Assembly: GCA_039794405.1 (NCBI GenBank)
Contig: JBDIVL010000066.1
Location: 1-14,554 of the forward strand
Length of the DNA: 14,554 bases
Source: JBDIVL01 sp039794405
GTDB taxonomy: Bacteria; Planctomycetota; Brocadiia; Brocadiales; Brocadiaceae
Direction of reading: 5' to 3'
The notes under the pieces are model-generated. The model saw nothing but the letters and a program-made list of their open reading frames with translations, did not search any database and was not told the DNA's origin. The number at the start of each line of letters is the position of its first letter. Position 1 is the first letter of the stretch. Below, piece after piece: positions 10,301 to 14,554 of the stretch. A program made the position numbers and the translations under genes.

Positions 10301-11000
10301 TCTTATCAACAGTATGCCTCCCTCTAAGTTTTACAGCCGAAGCATAGTCAGCAACCTTTACCACTTCTGTCTCATAAAATAGCCTAATTATATCTTCGTC
10401 ATTTGAATACTCTTCTGATAATGCCCTTAGAAAACATGTAGCTGGTAACTTTCCACTCTGATCTATTCTTACTGTGAGTATATCCTTTTTTCCAACCTCA
10501 AGTTCTATCCAACTTCCTCTCTCCGGAATAATCCTGCATGATTGTAATCTCTTTTCAGCGTGAAACTCCTCAATAAAATCTATTCCGGGAGAACGATGCA
10601 ACTGCGTTACAATTACTCTTTCTGTACCATTTATAATAAATTCCCCCCCACCGATCATAAACGGTATTTCACCTAAATAGACCTCTTCTTCGATGGGTTC
10701 TGCTTTATTTAATCTCAACCAAATCCTGAATGGACAACCATACGTCAACCGCAATTGCCTGCATTCATCCTGAGTATATCGTGGTTTACCAAGCTCGTAC
10801 TTGATATAATCCAGGGACATTGTGCCGTCGTAATTCTGTATTGGAAATATTTCTCTCAATATTGCCTCTATCCCTTGATTCTTTCTTTTTGATGCTGGTA
10901 CGTCTATTTGTAAAAAGTCACGGTATGCTTTTGTTTGGATCTGCACAAGGTTCTGAATTTCTAAAACATCCACAACCTTACTGTAATTACGAATTCCCAT
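7308..11000 (-). CDS. rpoB: DNA-directed RNA polymerase subunit beta (1230 aa)
   Basis: RpoB is the beta subunit of RNA polymerase. Landmarks in order are INGTERVIVTQLHRSPGI at residues 123-140; the rifampicin region at about 441-465; GFEVRDVHVSHYGRVCPIET at 476-495; WDGYNFEDAI at 728-737; a charged coiled-coil insertion at about 860-975 (the place of the SI2/beta-i9 insertion); GDKMAGRHGNKG at 998-1009; and the C-terminal KARFGGQRFGEMEVWALEGYG at 1143-1163, which packs against beta'. In the rifampicin region the residues equivalent to E. coli Q513, D516, H526, R529 and S531 are kept (Q445, D448, H458, R461, S463), while F514, N518 and S522 are replaced by V446, T450 and A454. The size is smaller than E. 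coli beta (1342). An AGGA 6 bases before the ATG gives the start. The gaps are 35 bp to rplL and 62 bp to rpoC; it ends in TAG. Confidence 0.99.
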   Translation of the reverse strand: MGIRNYSKVVDVLEIQNLVQIQTKAYRDFLQIDVPASKRKNQGIEAILREIFPIQNYDGTMSLDYIKYELGKPRYTQDECRQLRLTYGCPFRIWLRLNKAEPIEEEVYLGEIPFMIGGGEFIINGTERVIVTQLHRSPGIDFIEEFHAEKRLQSCRIIPERGSWIELEVGKKDILTVRIDQSGKLPATCFLRALSEEYSNDEDIIRLFYETEVVKVADYASAVKLRGRHTVDKIVNPQTGEIILEVGRQISDTTIKAITDLEIKKIEVIKKVEDPLILNSLESDFTKSHEDALLKIYARFRPGNPQQVEKAKQLFYDKFFDVKRYRLGPVGRFRLNRKLGHNINEAEMTLQKEDYVEAVRYIMKLRKGEPGVSIDDIDNLGNRRLRTIDELAGEELRKGFLKLRRTVQERLSVKDTDQLTPRSLVNSKTIFSAIDYFFSRSELSQVLDQTNPLAQLTHERRLSALGPGGLNRKRAGFEVRDVHVSHYGRVCPIETPEGTNIGLIASLSIYATTDEYGFLITPYRIIDKGKITDKITYLRADEEENKLIAPADVLIKETEKVEKESTLCRHNGDFHQVSFKDVNYMDVSPKQLVGVSASLIPFLEHSDANRALMGSNMQRQAVPLLKTEPPIVGTGMEKVVAQNSSMAVLAESSGSVTRVTAEEIVIDERDVYKLRKFVGLNEGTCLNQKPIVFEGQKVKKGEVVADGAATCNGELSLGKNVLVAFMTWDGYNFEDAIVISEALLKDDRFTSIHRDEFEVEIRETKLGREEFTRDIPNVSEKALRNLDENGVIRIGTKVKPGDILVGKIAPKSRSELSPEEKLLHAIFGRAGEDVKNESLEVPSGMEGIVINTQVFSRKSYLTDDKRQKILQEINEIEAKYDENIAKEFSKMLRAIDEEINEPLVDIQTGQTYTVERGMPVKSILVIEDLFDIENIEFSNKKKKEKAIEISKEYSEKIDYLKDERDRKVNHLKRGDELPTGVLELAKISIATKRKLSVGDKMAGRHGNKGVISKILPEEDMPFLADGTRVEMLLNPLGVPSRMNVGQILETHLGWAAHKLGLRVVTPIFEGATEEEIRGTLKEADLPTDGKTVLYDGRTGEPFEQKVTAGYMYMLKLHHLVDEKVHARATGPYSLITQQPLGGKARFGGQRFGEMEVWALEGYGAAHNLQELLTVKSDDVEGRTKIYESMVKGENTLEAGTPASFEVLMNEIAGLGLSLKLEKKKMKVLKE

Positions 11001-11035
11001 AGGTTTTCCTATTTTTATGTTAAAAGAATAAACTA

Positions 11036-11455
11036 CTATTTAACTTCTACTTTAGCACCAGCAGCCTCAAGCGACTTCTTTATTTTATCTGCATCTTCTT
11101 TTGTTACACCTTCTTTAACAGGCTTTGGAGCAGCCTCAACAAGATCTTTAGCTTCCTTGAGACCTAAGTTTGTTTCAGCACGAACAGCTTTAATTACCTG
11201 TATTTTATTTGCACCAGCATCCTTCAGTATCACATCAAAAGAAGTCTTTTCCTCTGCTACAGCAGCCTTACCTTCCCCCGCAACAGCCGCACTTATTGGT
11301 GCCGCTGCAACTGCTGCTGCAGAAACGCCAAATTTTTGCTCAAATGCTTTAACGAGCTGAGCAGCCTCTAACAATGTCATTCCTGCCACCAAGTCAAGCA
11401 CCTGTGCAATTTTACCAGAAGGCTCAACCATCTTTTCTTCAACTACTTGAGTCAT
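11036..11455 (-). CDS. rplL: 50S ribosomal protein L7/L12 (139 aa)
   Basis: L7/L12 is the multicopy stalk protein that recruits and activates EF-Tu, EF-G and other translational GTPases. Three parts are visible: an N-terminal dimerisation helix pair at about 14-45, an Ala-rich flexible hinge at about 46-70, and the C-terminal factor-binding domain from 72 (FDVILKDAGANKIQVIKAVR) to 139 with KEAKDLVEAAPKPVKEGV. It is longer than the usual 120-130 residues because of an N-terminal tail, MTQVVEEKMVEPS. Starting at Met9 would give a standard length, but the strong AGGAGG at 11462-11467, 6 bases before the first ATG, favours the long form. It follows rplJ after 34 bp and precedes rpoB by only 35 bp, so no attenuator hairpin of the E. 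coli rplL-rpoB kind is seen. It ends in TAG. Confidence 0.98.
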   Translation of the reverse strand: MTQVVEEKMVEPSGKIAQVLDLVAGMTLLEAAQLVKAFEQKFGVSAAAVAAAPISAAVAGEGKAAVAEEKTSFDVILKDAGANKIQVIKAVRAETNLGLKEAKDLVEAAPKPVKEGVTKEDADKIKKSLEAAGAKVEVK

Positions 11456-11461
11456 TTTAAT

Positions 11462-11467
11462 CCTCCT
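11462..11467 (-). promoter_or_regulatory. Strong Shine-Dalgarno site deciding the rplL start
   Basis: The minus strand reads AGGAGG, 6 bases before the ATG at 11453-11455. This favours the first ATG over the internal ATG at codon 9. A strong site fits the need for about four copies of L7/L12 per ribosome. Confidence 0.8.
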
Positions 11468-11489
11468 ACCTTTCAGAAACCTTACAAAA

Positions 11490-12017
11490 CTATCCTTTGT
11501 TTTTCTCTTTCTGATCTTTAACTGCCTGTAATACAGTTGCTATACTACGCAAAACAGAATTAAAAGCACTTACAACTCCGACAATTGGAGTATTAATACT
11601 TGTAACAATTTGAGTATGAAGAACCGGTAATGTTGGAAGCTTTGCCAAACTTTCAATATCGTCTGTTGAAAGCATAGCATTATCAACAAACCCACCACGC
11701 AGACTCAACAAAGATATCTTTTTCGACCATTCTGCAACTTCTTTTGCCAGCACTACAGGATCATCCTCTCCAGTTACAATAGCAGAGGGTCCAGTTAGTA
11801 TATTTGCAATCTCTGGCATACCCATTTCCCTAAATGCTATCGCTGCAAGCGAATTCTTAACTATCTCCAGGTAGATATTCTTTTTATGCATATCCTTCCT
11901 AAGCTGATCAAATTCTAAAGATTTTATCCCTTGGTAATTAACTACCAAATAATTATGAGTATTACGATACCTGGAAACCATCTCTTTTACAATAAGTTGC
12001 TTTAATTCGTTTGCCAT
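11490..12017 (-). CDS. rplJ: 50S ribosomal protein L10 (175 aa)
   Basis: L10 anchors the L7/L12 dimers to 23S rRNA at the base of the GTPase stalk. The N-terminal rRNA-binding domain shows the family pattern: a first helix, then HNYLVVNYQGIKSLEFDQLR at about residues 21-40, the KNSLAAIAFRE segment at about 54-64, and the LTGPSAIVTG strand at about 74-83. The C-terminal helix from about 152 (NSVLRSIATVLQAVKDQKEK) is the L7/L12 docking helix. The length is within the usual 165-180. A GGGAAG stretch about 11 bases before the ATG serves as ribosome binding site. The gap to rplA is 31 bp, too short for the folded L10 leader that mediates feedback in many bacteria. It ends in TAG, 34 bp before rplL. 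Confidence 0.96.
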   Translation of the reverse strand: MANELKQLIVKEMVSRYRNTHNYLVVNYQGIKSLEFDQLRKDMHKKNIYLEIVKNSLAAIAFREMGMPEIANILTGPSAIVTGEDDPVVLAKEVAEWSKKISLLSLRGGFVDNAMLSTDDIESLAKLPTLPVLHTQIVTSINTPIVGVVSAFNSVLRSIATVLQAVKDQKEKNKG

Positions 12018-12048
12018 TGTTTTATTTACTTCCCTTCAAATTTTTCAT

Positions 12049-12729
12049 CTAAACTTGTAACATTATCCCAGGACTCATCGTTGATGTTACCGAAACTTTT
12101 TCTAAAAATATCCCTTTTGACGATGCGGGGCGTGAGTTTGTAATATGCCTGATAAACATGCTGATATTTTCCTCTAAATCCGCCTCTGAAAAAGAGAGCT
12201 TTCCAACAATAGCATGCACATTACCACCCGCATCCGTTCTATACTCTATTTTACCTGCTTTAAATTCCTTAACTGCCGTTTCAATATCATCGGTTACTGT
12301 ACCAGATTTAGGGGAAGGCATTTTGCCCTGAGGGCCAAGTACTCTACCAAGCTTACCAACCAATCTCATCATATCAGAAGCCGCAATTGCCACATCAAAA
12401 TCTGTCCATCCACCTTCTACCTTTTTCACCAACTCCTCTGCGCCAACTTCATCAGCACCTGCTTTTTTAGCTATCGTCGCTTTTTCACCGCTCGCAAAAA
12501 CTATCACTTTAAGGCTTTTACCAATACCCTTTGGCAAAGAAACCGAACCCCTAATAAGCTGATCAGATTGTTTCGGATCTATACCTAATTTCATTGCAAC
12601 TTCAATACTTTCATCAAATTTTGCTGGGCTAAAAGATTTAAGCAACTTAATAGCCTCTTTTAACTCATACTTTTTCCTTGGATCAACAATTTTCTTTGAT
12701 TCTAAATATCTTTTACTTTTTTTTGCCAT
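12049..12729 (-). CDS. rplA: 50S ribosomal protein L1 (226 aa), start corrected
   Basis: L1 binds 23S rRNA to form the mobile L1 stalk that helps release E-site tRNA, and in many bacteria also represses its own operon. The signature GRVLGPQGKMPSPKSGTV, present in full, lies at about residues 128-145, and the protein aligns along the whole family length. The open frame extends upstream to an ATG at 12760-12762, which would add the residues MRHSHLKGCIR. I choose the internal ATG at 12727-12729 because AAAGGA at 12739-12744 is 9 bases before it, the product then begins MAKKSKRY as is typical, and the upstream ATG has only an A-rich run ahead of it. It lies 59 bp after rplK and 31 bp before rplJ, and ends in TAG. 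Confidence 0.96.
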   Translation of the reverse strand: MAKKSKRYLESKKIVDPRKKYELKEAIKLLKSFSPAKFDESIEVAMKLGIDPKQSDQLIRGSVSLPKGIGKSLKVIVFASGEKATIAKKAGADEVGAEELVKKVEGGWTDFDVAIAASDMMRLVGKLGRVLGPQGKMPSPKSGTVTDDIETAVKEFKAGKIEYRTDAGGNVHAIVGKLSFSEADLEENISMFIRHITNSRPASSKGIFLEKVSVTSTMSPGIMLQV

Positions 12730-12738
12730 CCGAATACA

Positions 12739-12744
12739 TCCTTT
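12739..12744 (-). promoter_or_regulatory. Shine-Dalgarno site deciding the rplA start
   Basis: The minus strand reads AAAGGA, 9 bases before the ATG at 12727-12729. It lies inside the open-frame extension of rplA, so it argues that the first 11 codons of that extension are not translated as part of L1. Confidence 0.75.
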
Positions 12745-12788
12745 CAAATGACTATGGCGCATTTTTTTCTTTATATAAATACAACATA

Positions 12789-13214
12789 CTAATCTATTAC
12801 TTTAATCCCCATATTGCGGGCAGTACCCTCGATAATTCTAATTGCAGCCTCCAAACTACCGGCATTTAAATCTGCCAATTTTTTACTTGCAATTTCTTTT
12901 AATTGCTCTTTACTCACTTGGCCGACCCTTTGTTTATTTGGTTCCGAGGATCCCTTCGCAACACCAGCCAATTGTTTCAGCAAAACAGAGGCAGGAGGTG
13001 ATTTTAAAATAAATGTAAACGATTTATCTTTAAAGACAGTAATCTCTACAGGAGTCACAATACCTTGCAAATCTTTTGTTTTATCATTAAACTGTTTTAC
13101 AAATTGTCCTATATTCACTCCGTGCTGACCAAGCGCTGGACCTACAGGTGGCGCAGGAGTTGCCTGTCCTCCTGGACATTGTAACTTGATCTTAGTTAAA
13201 ACTTCTTTTGCCAT
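12789..13214 (-). CDS. rplK: 50S ribosomal protein L11 (141 aa)
   Basis: L11 binds the GTPase-associated region of 23S rRNA, where thiostrepton acts and where RelA senses uncharged tRNA. The N-terminal domain has the Pro-rich hinge and PPVGPALGQHGVNIGQFVKQ at about residues 22-41, the factor-facing region. The C-terminal rRNA-binding domain has FTFILKSPPASVLLKQLAG at about 67-85, GSSEPNK, and the closing IIEGTARNMGI. At 141 residues it is exactly the usual length, so the ATG at 13212-13214 is secure, with GGGGAG at 13221-13226 six bases before it. It follows nusG after 24 bp and precedes rplA by 59 bp. It ends in TAG. The short gap upstream leaves little space for a separate L1-binding leader. 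Confidence 0.98.
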   Translation of the reverse strand: MAKEVLTKIKLQCPGGQATPAPPVGPALGQHGVNIGQFVKQFNDKTKDLQGIVTPVEITVFKDKSFTFILKSPPASVLLKQLAGVAKGSSEPNKQRVGQVSKEQLKEIASKKLADLNAGSLEAAIRIIEGTARNMGIKVID

Positions 13215-13238
13215 TTTACACTCCCCACTATTAATCTA

Positions 13239-13787
13239 TCAAATTGGCTCAACTTGCCAATATTCCAATTCAACAGGCGTTGCTCTACCGAATACTGTAA
13301 GCATAACTTTTATACGGCCACTAGCAGGTAATACTTCCTCAACAATACCATCATAATTTTCAAATGGTCCTTCCTTAACCCTTACTTTTTCACCTTCATG
13401 AAATTCAATTTTTGCACGAGGCTTTTCTTCTTTTTGCTCCACATCTGACAATAATTTTTCCACTTCATAATTTGCCATTGGTACCGGTTTGTTTTTTCCA
13501 CCAATAAAATCGCCAGCCCCCGGCGTTTCTCGAATTAAGAACCAAACCTCCTTAGGTATCTGTCCGTGCTCATCAACCTCAACCTCTGCCATCACGTAAC
13601 CTGGATATATCTTTCTCTCTGTTATCTTTTTTTTCCCACCCTTAATTTCAGATACCCTTTCACTAGGAACCAAAACTTTCGAAATCAAATTTTCTAAACC
13701 CCTCGCCTTAGCAAGTTCTAATATACCATTCCTAACCTTATCTTCTTTATTACTCTGAACACGTAAAACAAACCATTCCTTAGGCAT
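13239..13787 (-). CDS. nusG: Transcription elongation and antitermination factor NusG (182 aa)
   Basis: NusG binds the beta' clamp of elongating RNA polymerase through its NGN domain and contacts Rho or ribosomal protein S10 through its KOW domain. The NGN domain covers about residues 1-115, with EWFVLRVQSNKED at the start, KITERKIYPGYV at 54-65 and GDFIGGKNKPVPM at 92-104. A short charged linker leads to the KOW domain from about 128 (HEGEKVRVKEGPFENYDGIV) to the end. The length is typical for a bacterial NusG; no extra domain is inserted. The start is firm because an in-frame TGA directly touches the ATG. The ribosome binding site is weak (AGGT about 9 bases upstream). It is preceded by a 184 bp gap and followed by rplK after 24 bp. 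It is the only gene here ending in TGA. Confidence 0.98.
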   Translation of the reverse strand: MPKEWFVLRVQSNKEDKVRNGILELAKARGLENLISKVLVPSERVSEIKGGKKKITERKIYPGYVMAEVEVDEHGQIPKEVWFLIRETPGAGDFIGGKNKPVPMANYEVEKLLSDVEQKEEKPRAKIEFHEGEKVRVKEGPFENYDGIVEEVLPASGRIKVMLTVFGRATPVELEYWQVEPI

Positions 13788-13971
13788 TCAATTAGACCTG
13801 TAAAAAAAACCTAAAAACTTCATAAAGCTAAGCATAGCACATAAAAATCTTGAACTTACTCAGTCACCGGAAGGAATCAAAAGACTTGATAGTTCTGAGG
13901 AATTTCTTAATCCAAACTTAATTTTGCATGGAGACCCTACTGTTCATATTCTATCCAGGCCTGGCACAATC
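13788..13971 (-). other. secE-nusG intergenic region, possible nusG leader or promoter
   Basis: This 184 bp stretch is the only sizeable non-coding segment. No frame holds a recognisable protein. It contains a perfect 10-base palindrome CCAGGCCTGG (13955-13964) close to the secE stop, a weak inverted repeat ATCAA-5-TTGAT, a short GCTA-TGCT-TAGC hairpin next to a T-rich run on the minus strand (eight T at 13802-13809), and an 11-codon ORF (13788-13823) whose TGA touches the nusG ATG. The sequence TGCTATGCT (13831-13839) resembles an extended -10 element and would start transcription about 35-40 bases before nusG, but no good -35 is seen. These suggest, without proving, an internal promoter or leader that lets nusG and the genes after it be expressed apart from tRNA-Trp and secE. 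Confidence 0.4.
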
Positions 13972-14433
13972 TTAAAGCACTCCAATGTACCCCATGATCA
14001 TAGACACAAACCAATCAACACCCAAAATAAATACCCCTATCACTACGACAGAAACAATCACTACCGCGGTAGAACCGACAAGTTCGTACTTAGTAGGCCA
14101 CGAAACCTTTTGAAGTTCACCTTGAGTATCGATTAAGAATTCTACCACTCCTTTACCGCTCTTATCTAGCCACTTAATTCCTGTCTCAAAGCCAACAACG
14201 AAAACGCCGATCAAAAAACCCAGAAAAACAAAAAGCACAACAGCACTAATCAACCCCCAGGTTAAATCAATATCGACTAATGGGATTTTAGCGTTTCCCG
14301 CGACATTTGGCAAGTCTACCAAAACACCGTACAATGAAACAGAAGCAAACAGATCAAGAACGCCGAGCGCTATACCAACAACAACTCTACTATAAATACC
14401 CTGCCCTTTTTTATAAATCTCTAGTGATGACAT
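13972..14433 (-). CDS. secE: Preprotein translocase subunit SecE, long three-helix form (153 aa)
   Basis: SecE clamps the two halves of SecY in the SecYEG channel of the cytoplasmic membrane and is essential for export. The conserved part is the C-terminal third: an amphipathic helix with EFLIDTQGELQKVSWPTKYE at 98-117, including the family WPT motif, followed by a membrane helix at about 118-146. Two further hydrophobic segments precede it, at about 16-39 and 58-82, joined by a loop containing residues 40-57. Most bacteria have a 60-90 residue SecE with one membrane helix; E. coli has 127 residues and three. The start is supported by an in-frame TAA five codons upstream; the ribosome binding site is weak. 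It begins 19 bp after tRNA-Trp, so the two are probably co-transcribed, and ends in TAA. Confidence 0.95.
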   Translation of the reverse strand: MSSLEIYKKGQGIYSRVVVGIALGVLDLFASVSLYGVLVDLPNVAGNAKIPLVDIDLTWGLISAVVLFVFLGFLIGVFVVGFETGIKWLDKSGKGVVEFLIDTQGELQKVSWPTKYELVGSTAVVIVSVVVIGVFILGVDWFVSMIMGYIGVL

Positions 14434-14452
14434 TCCAAATATCTCTTAAATA

Positions 14453-14529
14453 TGGCAGGTCTGGAGGGACTCGAACCCCCAACAGCCGGATTTGGAGTCC
14501 GGTGCTCTACCAATTAGAGCTACAGACCT
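14453..14529 (-). tRNA. tRNA-Trp (anticodon CCA), 3' CCA encoded
   Basis: Read on the minus strand, the gene starts AGGTCTG and ends CAGACCT, a perfect 7 bp acceptor stem, followed by discriminator G and an encoded CCA. The D arm pairs GCTC with GAGC around TAATTGGTA. The anticodon arm pairs CCGGA with TCCGG around CTCCAAA, giving anticodon CCA for tryptophan. The T arm is GGGGG-TTCGAGT-CCCTC with one G-T pair. The first pair A-T with discriminator G is typical of bacterial tRNA-Trp. tRNA-Trp directly before secE is a widely conserved arrangement. Only 25 bp remain upstream, so its promoter, or a tuf copy ahead of it, cannot be seen. Confidence 0.97.
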
Positions 14530-14554
14530 TTATTTTTTATTTTACACTGAAAAT

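Noticed and set aside
12214..12588. Plus-strand open frame of 124 codons opposite rplA
   Set aside because: It is antisense to the conserved L1 coding region and resembles no protein family; its Arg-, Cys- and Phe-rich content is what the complement of rplA gives.
12730..12762. Upstream ATG extending L1 by 11 residues
   Set aside because: The extension contains the AAAGGA that fits the internal ATG, and L1 proteins normally start near MAKKSKRY.
13802..13834. Possible rho-independent terminator before nusG (small hairpin and T-rich run on the minus strand)
   Set aside because: The GCTA-TGCT-TAGC stem has only four pairs and is separated from the T8 run by more than 15 bases, so it does not look like a working terminator.
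13924..14136. Plus-strand open frame of 70 codons spanning the secE end and the gap
   Set aside because: Most of it is antisense to secE; the His- and Arg-rich translation has no family likeness and no ribosome binding site is evident.
14539..14544. TAAAAT box nine bases before the tRNA-Trp 5' end, as a -10 element
   Set aside because: The -35 region would lie beyond the window, and TAAAAT is easily met by chance in this AT-rich stretch; it cannot be supported from what is visible.
1..14554. A novel defence, mobile or biosynthetic system
   Set aside because: Every long coding region is assigned to a conserved translation, transcription or secretion gene, the largest gap is 184 bp, and no repeats, att sites, transposase or CRISPR pattern was seen on either strand.

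Overview
This window is a compact, almost gap-free housekeeping block on the minus strand: the universal secE-nusG-rplKAJL-rpoBC cluster running straight into the str operon (rpsL-rpsG-fusA-tuf). Read in the direction of transcription (high to low coordinates) the order is tRNA-Trp, secE, nusG, rplK, rplA, rplJ, rplL, rpoB, rpoC, rpsL, rpsG, fusA and the first 42 codons of tuf, which is cut by the left edge. All the genes point the same way, all start with ATG, and no frameshift or broken gene is visible. Long open frames on the plus strand are shadows of these genes.

Organism: the DNA is AT-rich (roughly 40% GC in the stretches counted). RpoC carries the large SI3 insertion in its trigger loop, typical of Gram-negative lineages. 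SecE is the long, three-membrane-helix form. The N-terminal sequences of RpoB, S7 and SecE resemble Planctomycetota, and an AT-rich member such as an anammox-type Brocadiales bacterium would fit. The lineage is an inference from protein character, held at moderate to low confidence, not a database result.

Layout: 14453-14529 tRNA-Trp, 19 bp upstream of secE; 13972-14433 secE; a 184 bp gap, the largest non-coding stretch; 13239-13787 nusG; 12789-13214 rplK (L11); 12049-12729 rplA (L1, start corrected to an internal ATG); 11490-12017 rplJ (L10); 11036-11455 rplL (L7/L12); 7308-11000 rpoB; 3133-7245 rpoC; 2746-3117 rpsL (S12); 2238-2720 rpsG (S7); 160-2220 fusA (EF-G); 1-127 tuf. From nusG onward the gaps are only 15 to 62 bp, none holds a convincing terminator, and most hold the Shine-Dalgarno sequence of the next gene. 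There is no stretch over 300 bp without a gene.

How the genes work together: SecE is the essential partner of SecY in protein export; NusG binds the polymerase made of RpoB and RpoC and couples it to the ribosome; L11, L1, L10 and L7/L12 build the L1 stalk and the GTPase-associated stalk that recruits EF-G and EF-Tu; S12 and S7 sit at the decoding centre and mRNA exit; EF-G and EF-Tu drive elongation. Keeping them in one transcription unit ties transcription and translation capacity together. I see no mobile element, CRISPR array, phage gene or unknown accessory system. The points worth a second look are subtle: the very different codon use at the start of tuf, the dominance of TAG stops, Arg in place of Lys at S12 position 88, the missing room for classical autoregulatory leaders, and the secE-nusG gap with a tiny ORF abutting nusG.
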